A stretch of 64,000 bases of DNA from Pseudonocardia humida (GCF_023898865.1 NZ_JAGSOV010000035.1:141476-205475); one strand, 5' to 3'; shown: positions 16,873 through 25,524, numbered from the stretch's first letter. Program-made: numbers and translations. The notes: generated by a model from the sequence alone, not told the origin.

Positions 16873-16980
16873 GGACGCGTCGGCGCCCGGCCTGGGGCCG
16901 GCGGCAGCGGACGCGGAGGGTGGCACCGGACCATCGTCCGTGGGAAGCGGCGCGGTCACAACCGGTTGTCCGCGCTACGG

Positions 16981-17030
16981 GAGCGGCCCGCAAATGTCCG
17001 GACTTCTCCCGGACCGTGCGGGAGCCGCTC
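16981..17030. other. Long imperfect hairpin in a divergent promoter region
   Basis: Three nested stems share one axis: GAGCGGC/GCCGCTC (outer), CCGCA/TGCGG (middle) and GTCCGG/CCGGAC (inner) around a 7-nt loop. A competing stem CTCCCG/CGGGAG (17006-17011 / 17019-17024) overlaps the inner one. The 16668-17097 interval otherwise holds only the candidate leader ORF. Terminators are not expected between divergent genes, so an operator or RNA switch is possible. Confidence 0.55.
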
Positions 17031-17097
17031 GACCAGGTCGGCAGCGCGCCGGCGATGACGGCACGACGACCCGATCGACGCTCGCTACGGTCGGTGC

Positions 17098-17595
17098 GTG
17101 GACGAGACGATCCGGCGTGGGGCTGTTCGCGGTCGGCGCGTACCTGCTGCTCGGCCGCTGGGACCCGGGCGTGCCCGGCGGGATCGACGACGCCGTCGTG
17201 CTGGCCGGCGACCTGCTCGCCGCCGACGCGGAGACGCCGGCCACGCTCGAGGTCGCGGGCATGCCGCCGGGGACGGCGATGGCCGACGCCCGCGAGCCGC
17301 TGCTGCGGATGCTGGACGAGCAGGGGCGTGCCGCTGCCCCCGCCGCAGCGGCGGATGGACTTCGTCGCCGACGCGTTCGTCGCCGGAGCGCTGTCGGGGC
17401 CGGAGTACGGGGAGTACGTCTACGGCGACCTGCCGCCGGTGGGTGGCGCAGACCCCGCTGCAGCAGGACGTCGTGGCCGCGTTGAGGGCGCTGGACCGGG
17501 AGACCGACATCGCTCGCCGCGACGAGCGCGGCGAGCGGGTGCGGGCGGTCGTGGCCGCCCACCGCGGCGGGCGGCCGCCGCTCACCCCGAGGTGA
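17098..17595 (+). pseudogene. Conserved hypothetical gene broken by three +1 frame shifts
   Basis: Coding signal moves through all three forward frames. It starts MDETIRRG (17098), continues as [20 protein letters not shown] up to about 17325, then as [20 protein letters not shown] to about 17435, and ends [20 protein letters not shown] to the TGA at 17595. Removing one G from each of three G-rich runs (near 17120, 17328 and 17437) restores a single frame of about 164 residues. All three shifts have the same sign, so they sum to one codon. Sequencing insertions in homopolymers are the simplest explanation; true decay is possible. Function is unknown. Its 3' end overlaps the end of cysN by 14 nt. 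Confidence 0.7.
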
Positions 17596-18889
17596 GGGTG
17601 AGGGGGTTGCCGACCAGGCCCGCGGCCAGGGTGCCGCCGGTGGGCGGGTCGATCAGCAGGAAGCTGCCGGTGGCCCGGATGTCGGCGTAGTCGTCGACCG
17701 GGAGGGGGTCGGCCGTGCGCAGGCTCACCATCGCGATGTCGTTGACGGTGAGCGCCTCGGGCGGGTCGACGAAGCGGACGGAGTCGACGTCGAGCCGCTC
17801 GCCCAGCGCCCCCACGATGACCTGGGTCGTGCGGGCGCCGTGCTTGAGCAGCAGCCGGGCGCCCGCCCGCAGCGGCTTGTCCGCCAGCCAGCACAGGGTG
17901 GCCTCGATCTCGGACCCGACCCGGGGGGCGGCGCCGGCGGCGGCGATCAGGTCGCCGCGGGAGATGTCGATGTCGTCGGTCAACCGGATGGTGACGCTGC
18001 GCCCGGCGCCCGCGGCGTCGAGCGGGCCGTCGGCGGTGTCGACGCCGGCCACCGTGGTCCGGGCGCCGCCGGGTAGCACGACGACCTCGTCGCCCGGAGA
18101 GACCGTGCCGGAGGCGACCTGGCCGGCGTAGCCGCGGTAGTCGTGCAGCGGCCCCCAGCGCTCCTCGGCGCCGGGCAGGGCCCCCGCGCGGGGGCGGATG
18201 ACGTACTGGACCGGCATCCGGAACGGCGCGGTGACCTCGGGCCCGGCGACCGGCACCGACTCCAGGTGACCGAGCAGCGTCGGGCCGTCGTACCAGGGCG
18301 TGCGCGTCGAGCGCTCGACGACGTTGTCGCCTGCCAGCGCGGACACCGGGATCACCTGCACGGCCTCGTCGGCGAACCCGACCGAGCGGGCCAGCGCGGC
18401 GAAGTCCTTGGCGATGGCGGTCAGCGTCTCCTCGTCGTAGCCGACGAGGTCGATCTTGTTGATGGCCAGCACCAGCCGCGGCACCCGCAGCAGCGCGAGC
18501 ACCGCGGCGTGCCTGCGGGTCTGCTCGACGATGCCGTTGCGCGCGTCGACCAGCAGCACGGCCAGCTCGGCGGTGGACGCCCCGGTGACGGTGTTGCGCG
18601 TGTACTGGACGTGCCCCGGGGTGTCGGCGAGCACGAACTCGCGGGTCGGGGTGCCGAAGTAGCGGTAGGCGACGTCGATGGTGATGCCCTGCTCGCGCTC
18701 CGCGCGCAGGCCGTCGACCAGCAGCGACAGGTCGGGCGTTGACATGCCCTTGTCGACCGAGGCGCGCTCGACGGCCTCGATCTGGTCGGCCAGCACCGAC
18801 TTGGTGTCGTAGAGCAGCCGTCCGACCAGCGTGGACTTGCCGTCGTCGACACTCCCCGCGGTGGCGAAGCGCAGCAAATCACGGGACAT
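17582..18889 (-). CDS. cysN: Sulfate adenylyltransferase GTPase subunit
   Basis: The 435-residue protein is the GTPase half of ATP sulfurylase, which drives formation of adenosine phosphosulfate (APS) from sulfate and ATP. Motifs are the P-loop [11 protein letters not shown] (about 10-20), the switch [19 protein letters not shown] and [10 protein letters not shown]-Tu-like domains II and III complete the chain. It ends without a fused APS kinase (CysC) domain, so APS is probably reduced directly by the cysH product, as expected for this phylum. It is the last gene of the sir-cysH-cysD-cysN operon, starting 2 nt after cysD. Confidence 0.96.
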
Positions 18890-18891
18890 GG

Positions 18892-19815
18892 CTAGAAGTA
18901 CCCCTCACGCTTGCGGTCCTCCATGGCGGCCTCCGACAGCCGGTCGTCGGCCCGGGTGGCGCCGCGCTCGGTCAGCCGGGACGCGGTGACCTCGTCGATG
19001 ATCTGGTCGAGCGTCGAGGCGGTGGACTCCACCGCGCCGGTGCAGGAGCCGTCGCCGACGGTCCGGTAGCGCACCGACCTGAGTTCCAGGCTCTCCGCGC
19101 CACGCGGTCCGCCCCACGGGCCCTCGGCCAGCCACATGCCGTCGCGGCGGAACACCTCGCGCTGGTGCGCGTAGTAGATCGAGGGCAGCTCGACGCCCTC
19201 GCGCTGGATGTAGCGCCACACGTCCAGCTCGGTCCAGTTGGAGATCGGGAACACCCGCACGTGCTCGCCCGCGGCGTGCCGTCCGTTGTAGAGGTTCCAC
19301 AGCTCCGGGCGCTGGCTGCGCGGGTCCCAGCGGCCGAACGCGTCGCGCAGGCTGATGATGCGCTCCTTGGCGCGGGCGCGCTCCTCGTCGCGGCGCCCGC
19401 CCCCGAACACGGCGTCGAAGCGGTGCTCGTTGATGCTGTCGAGCAGCGGGACGGTCTGCAGCGGGTTGCGGGTGCCGTCGGGGCGCTCGGTGAGCCTGCC
19501 GTCGTCGATCCAGTCCTGGACGTGCGCGACGTGCAGGCGCAGCCCGAGGCGCGCGGCGAGCCGATCGCGGAAGTCGATGACCTCCGGGTAGTTGTGCCCG
19601 GTGTCCACGTGCAGCAGCGGGAACGGCACCGGGGCCGGGGCGAACGCCTTGACCGCGAGGTGCACCAGCAGCGTGGAGTCCTTGCCACCGGAGAACAGGA
19701 TGACCGGGCGGTCGAACTCGCCTGCGACCTCGCGGAAGATGTGGATCGACTCGGACTCCAGCGCGTCGAGCGCGTCCCGGACGGCGGGGGCGGCGGGGCT
19801 GACGAAGGCGGTCAC
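18892..19815 (-). CDS. cysD: Sulfate adenylyltransferase small subunit
   Basis: This 307-residue PP-loop protein is the adenylyl-transferring subunit of ATP sulfurylase, partner of CysN. It shows the PP-loop ILFSGGKDSTLLVHLA (about 39-54), HVDTGHNYPEVIDFRD, the FGGGRRDEERARAKERI stretch, FPISNWTELDVWRYI and the C-terminal YRTVGDGSCTGAVES. The family's terminal RxREGYF-type ending (KREGYF) is present, so the gene is intact. The GTG start at 19815 overlaps the cysH stop by 4 nt (GTGA), which fixes both the start and coupling. Confidence 0.97.
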   Translation of the reverse strand: MTAFVSPAAPAVRDALDALESESIHIFREVAGEFDRPVILFSGGKDSTLLVHLAVKAFAPAPVPFPLLHVDTGHNYPEVIDFRDRLAARLGLRLHVAHVQDWIDDGRLTERPDGTRNPLQTVPLLDSINEHRFDAVFGGGRRDEERARAKERIISLRDAFGRWDPRSQRPELWNLYNGRHAAGEHVRVFPISNWTELDVWRYIQREGVELPSIYYAHQREVFRRDGMWLAEGPWGGPRGAESLELRSVRYRTVGDGSCTGAVESTASTLDQIIDEVTASRLTERGATRADDRLSEAAMEDRKREGYF

Positions 19816-20516
19816 TGGACGTGCAGCCCGCACTCGATCTTGCCCGTGCCCGCCCAGCGGCCGCTGCGCGGGTCGGCGCCGGGCAGCGGCTTGGCCGTGC
19901 ACGGCGCGCAGCCGATGCTCGGGTAGCCCTCCGCCACCAGCGGGTTGACCAGCACGCCGTGGGCGTCGATGTAGGCCTGCATCTCGTCGTCGCTCCACGC
20001 CGCCAGCGGGTTGATCTTGACCAGCCCGAACTTCTCGTCGTAGCTGATCAGCGGGGTGTTCGCCCTGGTCGGCGCCTCGACGCGGCGGACGCCGGTCACC
20101 CAGGCGTCGTAGCCGCTCAGCGTGCGCTCCAGTGGGGCGACCTTGCGCAGCGCGCAGCACCGGTTCGGGTCGCGGGCGAACAGGTCCTTGCCCAGGAGGC
20201 CGTCCTGCTGGGCGACCGTGTGCTCGGCCGTTGCGTCGACCATCCGCACGTCGTACACGTGCTCGACGGCGTCGCGGGTGCCGATGGTCTCGGCGAAGTG
20301 GTAGCCGGTCTCCAGGAACAGCACGTCGACGCCGGGCAGGGCCTTGGCGGCCAGGTCGACCAGCACGGCGTCCTGCATGTTCGACGCCACGATCAGCCGG
20401 CGGCCGAACGTCGCGGCGGCCCAGTCGAGCAGCCGGCCCGCGGTGGCGTCGGGGCCCAGCTCGGCCGCACCCCGCTCGGCGACTGCTCGAAGATCGGTCT
20501 CGGTCGCAACACTCAC
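19812..20516 (-). CDS. cysH: Adenylylsulfate (APS) reductase
   Basis: The 234-residue enzyme reduces APS to sulfite with thioredoxin. Seen are the PP-loop-like VASNMQDAVLVDLAA, the ETGYHF motif, the paired cysteines RCCALRKVAPLE and the later GCAPCT; together these four cysteines bind a [4Fe-4S] cluster and mark APS rather than PAPS reductases. The catalytic cysteine is in KIECGLH at the C-terminus. It starts at GTG 20516, overlapping the end of the 55-aa zinc-ribbon ORF by 4 nt, and overlaps cysD by 4 nt at its end. Confidence 0.96.
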   Translation of the reverse strand: MSVATETDLRAVAERGAAELGPDATAGRLLDWAAATFGRRLIVASNMQDAVLVDLAAKALPGVDVLFLETGYHFAETIGTRDAVEHVYDVRMVDATAEHTVAQQDGLLGKDLFARDPNRCCALRKVAPLERTLSGYDAWVTGVRRVEAPTRANTPLISYDEKFGLVKINPLAAWSDDEMQAYIDAHGVLVNPLVAEGYPSIGCAPCTAKPLPGADPRSGRWAGTGKIECGLHVQ

Positions 20517-20680
20517 TTCGACACCTCCGGGACTCCGATTCCGATCATCTTCACGGCGAAGGTCCGCAGGCAGCCCGCGCAGTACCAGGCGCCGTGCGGC
20601 ACGCGCTCGGTCTGCTCGGCCGGGCGCAGGTCCTCCTCGCCGCAGTACGGGCAGTAGAAGGGCACCGCGCGCTCACTCAT
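20513..20680 (-). CDS. 55-aa two-CxxC zinc-ribbon protein in the cys operon
   Basis: A small ORF lies between sir and cysH. It encodes 55 residues beginning MSERAVPFYCPYCGEEDLR and containing two Cys pairs, CPYC (about 10-13) and CAGC (about 34-37), the layout of a rubredoxin-like zinc ribbon, then TFAVKMIGIGVPEVSK. Third positions are nearly all G/C. It starts 9 nt after the sir stop and ends in a 4-nt GTGA overlap with cysH, so it is a translated member of the operon. Its job is unknown; an accessory role in sulfite reduction or iron-sulfur or zinc handling is a guess. Confidence 0.85.
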   Translation of the reverse strand: MSERAVPFYCPYCGEEDLRPAEQTERVPHGAWYCAGCLRTFAVKMIGIGVPEVSK

Positions 20681-20689
20681 CCCGGGCCC

Positions 20690-22357
20690 TCATCGCAGGT
20701 CGGCCTCGTCGGCGCGCAGCACCCACTGCGCGAACCGCTCGCCCTCGGTGCGCTGCTCGACGAACCGGCGCACGACCCGGTCGACGTACTCGCCCAGCTC
20801 GGCGCTGGTGACCTTGAGCCCGCGCAGCTTGCGGCCGAACCCGGCGTCCAGCCCGAGGCCGCCGCCCAGGTGCACCTGGAAGCCCTCCACCTGGTCGCCC
20901 GCGGCGTCGGTGACGATCTGGCCCTTGAGCCCGATGTCGGCGACCTGGGTGCGCGCGCAGGAGTTCGGGCAGCCGTTGAGGTGGATCGAGATCGGCACGT
21001 CGGGGTGCAGGTCGGCCAGGCGCTTCTCCAGGTCGTCGACCAGCCGGATGGCCCGCTCCTTGGTCTCGACGATGGCCAGCTTGCAGTACTCGATGCCGGT
21101 GCAGGCCATGGTCGAGCGCCGCCACGGCGACGGCTCGGCCTGCAGGCCCAGCGTGTTGAGCCGGGCGACGAGCGCCTCGACGTTCTCGTCGGGCACGTCC
21201 AGCACCACGATCTTCTGCTGGGCGGTGAGCCGCACGCGGCCCGACCCGGCGGCCTCGGCCGCGTCGGCCAGGTCGATCAGGGTGCCGCCGGAGACCCGGC
21301 CCGACGCGGGCGCGACGCCGATGTAGTTGCGGCCGTCGACCTGCTTGTGCACGCCGACGTGGTCGATCGGGATCTCCGGGATGGCCGGCGCGGGCCCGTC
21401 GGCCAGCGGACGGCCGAGGTACTCCTCCTCCAGCACGCGGCGGAACTCCGCCGCGCCCCAGTCGGCGATCAGGAACTTGATCCGGGCGCGGTGGCGCAGG
21501 CGCCGGTAGCCGTAGTCGCGGAAGATCGAGATGATCCCGGCCCACACGTCCGGGATGTCCTCCAGCGCCACCCAGGTGCCCAGCCGCTGAGCGATCTTCG
21601 GGTTGGTGGACAGCCCGCCGCCGACCCAGACGTCGAAGCCGGGGCCGTGCTCGGGGTGCTCGACGCCGATGAACGAGACGTCGTTGACCTCGTGCGCGAC
21701 GTCCTGCTGCCAGGAGATCGCGGTCTTGAACTTGCGCGGCAGGTTGGAGAACTCCGGGCTGCCGATGTAGCGGTCGAGGATGGTGTCGATCGCCCACGTG
21801 GGGTCGACCTCCTCGGCGGCCGAGATGCCGGCCACCGGCGACCCGAGGATCACCCGCGGGGTGTCGCCGCAGGCCTCGGTGGTCAGCAGGCCCAGGCCCT
21901 CCAGCCGCTCCCAGATCGCCGGCATGCTCTCGATCTCGATCCAGTGGTACTGGATGTTCTGCCGGTCGGTGACGTCGGCGGTGTCGCGGGCGTGGTCGCG
22001 GGAGATCTCCCCGACCGCGCGCAGCTGCTCTGTGGTCAGCGCGCCGCCGTCGATGCGCACGCGCAGCATGAAGTACCGGTCGTCGAGCTCCTCGGGCTCC
22101 AGCGCCGCGGTGCGCCCGCCGTCGATGCCCGGCTTGCGCTGGGTGTAGAGCCCCCACCAGCGCATCCGGCCGCGCAGGTCGGCCGGGTCGATCGAGTCGA
22201 ACCCGCGCTTGGCGTAGACGTTCTCGATCCGCGCGCGGACGTTGAGCCCGTCGTCGTCCTTCTTGGTGCGCTCGTTGGGGTTCAGCGGCTCGCGGTGGCC
22301 GAGCTTCCACTGGCCCTCGCCGCGCTTGCGCTTGACCGGCTGGTTGCTGGGGGGCAA
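20690..22357 (-). CDS. sir: Ferredoxin-dependent assimilatory sulfite reductase
   Basis: The 555-residue protein reduces sulfite to sulfide using siroheme and a [4Fe-4S] cluster. The duplicated nitrite/sulfite-reductase ferredoxin-like halves are visible: DRQNIQYHWIEIES and GGGLSTNPKIAQRLGTWV in the first, and the cluster ligands TMACTGIEYCK and HLNGCPNSCARTQ in the second (C-x5-C ... C-x3-C). The TTG at 22357 is chosen because it has a GGAGG Shine-Dalgarno run 7 nt upstream; a GTG at 22384 is an alternative without one. It heads the operon sir - zinc-ribbon ORF - cysH - cysD - cysN and is preceded by an RRHVD leader ORF. Nitrite reduction is less likely, given the neighbours. Confidence 0.94.
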   Translation of the reverse strand: MPPSNQPVKRKRGEGQWKLGHREPLNPNERTKKDDDGLNVRARIENVYAKRGFDSIDPADLRGRMRWWGLYTQRKPGIDGGRTAALEPEELDDRYFMLRVRIDGGALTTEQLRAVGEISRDHARDTADVTDRQNIQYHWIEIESMPAIWERLEGLGLLTTEACGDTPRVILGSPVAGISAAEEVDPTWAIDTILDRYIGSPEFSNLPRKFKTAISWQQDVAHEVNDVSFIGVEHPEHGPGFDVWVGGGLSTNPKIAQRLGTWVALEDIPDVWAGIISIFRDYGYRRLRHRARIKFLIADWGAAEFRRVLEEEYLGRPLADGPAPAIPEIPIDHVGVHKQVDGRNYIGVAPASGRVSGGTLIDLADAAEAAGSGRVRLTAQQKIVVLDVPDENVEALVARLNTLGLQAEPSPWRRSTMACTGIEYCKLAIVETKERAIRLVDDLEKRLADLHPDVPISIHLNGCPNSCARTQVADIGLKGQIVTDAAGDQVEGFQVHLGGGLGLDAGFGRKLRGLKVTSAELGEYVDRVVRRFVEQRTEGERFAQWVLRADEADLR

Positions 22358-22445
22358 GGGGTGCCTCCGGGTGGCGTGCGGCACGCGACGGCGCGCGGCC
22401 GGTGGCCGGGTTGTGGTGGGGTCGGTCGGCTGGGGTCGAGAAGGC

Positions 22446-22526
22446 TCAGCGCCGACAGAGCGCGCTGCTGACCCGGTGCAGGTCGACGTGGCGACGGGCC
22501 ACGAGACGCAGGGTGAGCGCGGACAT
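22446..22526 (-). CDS. RRHVD-type sulfur leader peptide before sir
   Basis: The 26-codon ORF starts with ATG at 22526 (MSALTLRLVARRHVDLHRV) and ends with SSALCRR and a TGA at 22446. The core is the same as in the leader before the flavin monooxygenase gene. Its stop is 88 nt before the sir TTG, enough for an attenuation structure. The terminal Cys is encoded by TGT, which is unusual for this genome. Confidence 0.85.
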   Translation of the reverse strand: MSALTLRLVARRHVDLHRVSSALCRR

Positions 22527-22588
22527 GGGCCCCAGCGTGCCACCTGTCCGGTCAGCGATCCACGGGCGTCCGCATGCTGGGAGGGGAT

Positions 22589-23416
22589 TCACACGAGCTC
22601 GCCCGGCGGGCGCCCTGGCGGCTCCAGCTCCGCCAGCACGCCGTAGTGGTCGCTGGCCTGCACCTCGCCCACCGGCCCGGCCAGGACCAGCTCGCAGGAG
22701 CGCACCCGCAGGGTCGGGCCGTGCTCCTCGCCGCGCACCAGCACGTAGTCGATCCGCCGCGGCCGCACCAGCGGCATGGACCCGTCGCGGACCAGCGTGT
22801 TCCGCGGGGTGAACGTGTGGCCGGGCTCGTCGCCGCGGACGCTCTCCCAGGCGTCGTGGTAGGCGGCGCTCGTGCCGTCGAGCGACTGGCGGCCGGTGAG
22901 GAACCGGACGCTGGCCGCGTCCGGGGTGGCGTCCAGGTCACCGAGCAGCACCACGTGCGCGGGGCGCTCGGCCACCAGGTCCTCGACCGCGCGGGCCACG
23001 GCGACGGCCTGGCGCTCCCGCACGGCCTCCCGGTCGATCGGCCAGACCGGCTTGTGGTGCACCACGAGCAGCGGCCCGATCGGCGGTGGGGCCAGCACCT
23101 CGGCGGCCACCGCCCCGGTCCACGGCAGCACCGCGGTGGCCGCGCCGAGGTGCAGGTCGATGTGGTGCACCGCGCCGAACGGCCAGCGGCTCACCAGTTC
23201 CGCCCCGACCGGGTCGTCCGGGTCGGTGCTGCGGTGGCGGACCGCGTGCCTGCCCGGCCCGAGCAGGTCGGCGGCCTGGCCCGGCTCGACCTCCTGCAGG
23301 GCGGCGACGTCCGGGTCGAGCCGGTGCAGCTCGGCGCGCAGCACGTCGCGGCGGGCGGCGTAGTCCACGTACGCGGGGGCGAGTGTGTTGAAGGTCAGCA
23401 CGCGCAGGGTGGCCAC
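22589..23416 (-). CDS. Endonuclease/exonuclease/phosphatase-fold protein
   Basis: The 275-residue protein has the EEP fold. Catalytic landmarks are LRVLTFNTLAP at the N-terminus (metal-ligand Asn), VAALQEVEP (metal-ligand Glu), VVLLGDLDATPDAASVRFL (the GDxN-like motif, here GDLDATPD), RRIDYVLVRG and the terminal ASDHYGVLAEL (catalytic Asp-His). All are present, so it should be an active hydrolase of nucleic acid or a phosphoester. No signal peptide is visible. It is divergent from hemW with about 37 nt between the starts. Confidence 0.88.
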   Translation of the reverse strand: MATLRVLTFNTLAPAYVDYAARRDVLRAELHRLDPDVAALQEVEPGQAADLLGPGRHAVRHRSTDPDDPVGAELVSRWPFGAVHHIDLHLGAATAVLPWTGAVAAEVLAPPPIGPLLVVHHKPVWPIDREAVRERQAVAVARAVEDLVAERPAHVVLLGDLDATPDAASVRFLTGRQSLDGTSAAYHDAWESVRGDEPGHTFTPRNTLVRDGSMPLVRPRRIDYVLVRGEEHGPTLRVRSCELVLAGPVGEVQASDHYGVLAELEPPGRPPGELV

Positions 23417-23440
23417 CGGTCGGATCCTGCCGGACGCGCC

Positions 23441-23446
23441 TACCCT
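23441..23446 (+). promoter_or_regulatory. TACCCT -10 box, leaderless hemW start
   Basis: TACCCT lies 7 nt before the GTG at 23454, giving a leaderless transcript. Confidence 0.5.
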
Positions 23447-23453
23447 GGATGCG

Positions 23454-24611
23454 GTGCTGCCGCCCTTCGGGATCTACGTCCACGTGCCGTTCTGCGCGGC
23501 CCGCTGCGGCTACTGCGACTTCAACACCTACACCGCCGCGGAACTGGGCGGGGCGCCCGACGGCTCCGGCGCCTCCCCGGACGGCTGGCTGGCGGCCGTG
23601 CGCCGCGAGCTCGACCTCGCCGCGGCCACCGTCGGGCCGCGCCCGGTCGACACCGTCTTCGTCGGCGGCGGGACGCCCTCGCTGATCGGGGCGGAGCGGC
23701 TCGGCGCCGTGCTCGGCGCGATCCGCTCGACGTTCGGCCTGGCCCCCGGGGCCGAGGTGACCACCGAGTCCAACCCCGAGTCCACCTCGCCGGAGTTCTT
23801 CGCCGGGCTGGTCGAGGCCGGGTTCACCCGGGTGTCGCTGGGCATGCAGTCCGCCGCCCCGCACGTCCTGCGCATCCTCGACCGGCGCCACACGCCGGGG
23901 CGGGCCGTCGCCGCGGCCCGGGAGGCCCGCGCCGCCGGGCTCGCGCACGTCAACCTCGACCTCATCTACAGCACCCCCGGCGAGACCGACGACGACCTGC
24001 GCGGCTCCCTCGACGCCGTCCTGGAGGCCGGGGTCGACCACGTCTCGGCGTACTCGCTGATCGTCGAGGACGGCACCGCGATGGCCCGCAAGGTCTCCCG
24101 CGGCGAGCTCCCGATGCCCGACGACGACGTCGCGGCCGCCCGCTACGAGATGATCGACGACCGGCTCGCCGCCGCCGGTTTCGCCTGGTACGAGGTGTCC
24201 AACTGGGCGACGACCGCCGAGGCGGCCTGCCGGCACAACCTCGGCTACTGGCTCGACGGCGACTGGTGGGGGCTGGGCCCCGGCGCGCACTCGCACCTGG
24301 CCGGCACCCGCTGGTGGAACGTCAAGCACCCGGCCCGCTACGCCGCCGCGCTGGCCGCCGGGGGCACCCCGGAGGCCGACCGCGAGCTGCTCACCGAGGG
24401 CGAGCGGCACACCGAGCGGGTGATGCTGCGGCTGCGGCTGGCCTCCGGGCTCCCGCTCGACCTGCTCGACCGGGCCGGGCGCGCGGCCGCCGAGCGGGCC
24501 GCGGCCGACGGGCTGCTCGTCGTCGACGGGGGGCGCGCGGTGCTGACCCGGCGCGGTCGGCTGCTGGCCGACGGCGTCGTGCACGCGCTGCTCGCCGGAG
24601 CGCCCGCGTGA
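23454..24611 (+). CDS. hemW: Heme chaperone HemW, radical-SAM-like
   Basis: This 385-residue radical-SAM family protein is related to coproporphyrinogen III oxidase HemN, but it is the HemW type that binds and delivers heme. The cluster motif is HVPFCAARCGYCDF (C-x3-C-x2-C, about 11-24). GGGTPSLI, ESNPES, TRVSLGMQSAAPHVLRILDRRH, VNLDLIYSTPGET and the C-terminal HemN domain (CRHNLGYWLDGDWWGLGPGAHSH) follow. The three-cysteine motif followed by Asp-Phe is typical of HemW. The GTG start is fixed by the -10 box and the position of the domain. hemW next to the heat-shock genes hrcA-dnaJ is a common actinobacterial arrangement, here with about 4.3 kb inserted. Confidence 0.93.
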   Translation: MLPPFGIYVHVPFCAARCGYCDFNTYTAAELGGAPDGSGASPDGWLAAVRRELDLAAATVGPRPVDTVFVGGGTPSLIGAERLGAVLGAIRSTFGLAPGAEVTTESNPESTSPEFFAGLVEAGFTRVSLGMQSAAPHVLRILDRRHTPGRAVAAAREARAAGLAHVNLDLIYSTPGETDDDLRGSLDAVLEAGVDHVSAYSLIVEDGTAMARKVSRGELPMPDDDVAAARYEMIDDRLAAAGFAWYEVSNWATTAEAACRHNLGYWLDGDWWGLGPGAHSHLAGTRWWNVKHPARYAAALAAGGTPEADRELLTEGERHTERVMLRLRLASGLPLDLLDRAGRAAAERAAADGLLVVDGGRAVLTRRGRLLADGVVHALLAGAPA

Positions 24612-24723
24612 CGCCGCCCCACCCCCCGTCCCCTCCGCCCCTCGCCCCTCCGCCCCTCGCCCCCCGCCCGGTTCCTGAACCTCGCGGCGGGGGTGGCCGG
24701 GGGCCCGACGGGACGGCACGGCG

Positions 24724-25524
24724 GTGAGCCCGCGACGGCGGGTGCTCGTGCTGCTGCTGGCCGCGGTCGTCGCGGTGGCGGCGGTGGTCGTGGGGGTGCG
24801 CTGGGTCGTGGGGCTGGGGCCGTCGATCGACCCCGACTCCCGGCCCGACCAGGCCGCGCTCGGGCCCGTCCTGTTGGTGCCCGGGTACGGCGGGTCGCGG
24901 GAGAGCCTGGGCGCGCTGGCCGCGCGAATCGAGGCGACCGGGCGCGAGGCCGAGGTCCTCACCTTGGCCGGCGACGGCACCGGCGACCTGGCCGCCCAGG
25001 TGGAGGTGCTCGACGAGGCCGTCGACGACCGGCTCGCCGCCGGCGCACCCTCCGTCGACGTCGTTGGCTACTCGGCGGGCGGGGTGGTCGCCGGGCTGTG
25101 GGTCGCCCGTGCGGACGGGGCGGCCAGGGCCCGCCGGGTCGTCACCCTCGGCTCGCCGCTCAACGGCACGACCGTGGCCGCCGCGGGCGCGGCCTCGGCC
25201 CCGGACGCCTGCCCCGTCGCCTGCCGGCAGCTGGCGCCGGGCAGCGCGGAGCTGGCCGAGCTGGCCAGGGCCGGGGTGGGTGGCGCGCTGCCGTGGCTGT
25301 CGATCTGGACCGCCGACGACCAGACCGTCACCCCACCCGACTCGGCGCGGCTGGCCGGCGCGGTCAACGTCGAGCTGCAGTCGGTGTGCGCGACGTCCCG
25401 CGTCGCCCACTCGGGCCTGCCCACCGACCAGGCCGTCACCGGTCTGGTGCTGCGCGGCATCTCCGCCGACCCGCTCGCCCCGCCCACCGACTGCGCCGCG
25501 CTCCGCGCCGCCGCAACCGGCTGA
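24724..25524 (+). CDS. Exported or membrane-anchored alpha/beta hydrolase (lipase-like)
   Basis: The 266-residue protein begins with an arginine cluster and a hydrophobic segment (MSPRRRVLVLLLAAVVAVAAVVVG), a signal anchor or signal peptide. An alpha/beta-hydrolase domain follows: GPVLLVPGYGG (oxyanion region, about 48), the nucleophile elbow VVGYSAGGVVAGLW (Ser near 118), RVVTLGSPLNG (triacylglycerol-lipase style), an acidic residue in DDQTVTP, and a His in VAHSGLPTD. Four cysteines in the mature part could form disulfides, as suits an extracytoplasmic enzyme. The substrate is unknown. The 112-nt spacer after hemW (24612-24723) is C-rich and shows no clear feature. The GTG start follows a weak purine run. 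Confidence 0.85.
   Translation: MSPRRRVLVLLLAAVVAVAAVVVGVRWVVGLGPSIDPDSRPDQAALGPVLLVPGYGGSRESLGALAARIEATGREAEVLTLAGDGTGDLAAQVEVLDEAVDDRLAAGAPSVDVVGYSAGGVVAGLWVARADGAARARRVVTLGSPLNGTTVAAAGAASAPDACPVACRQLAPGSAELAELARAGVGGALPWLSIWTADDQTVTPPDSARLAGAVNVELQSVCATSRVAHSGLPTDQAVTGLVLRGISADPLAPPTDCAALRAAATG

Noticed and set aside
17098..17595. Phase-variable gene through G-tract slippage
   Set aside because: The G runs are only three to four bases long, too short for typical phase variation. Sequencing error or decay is more likely.
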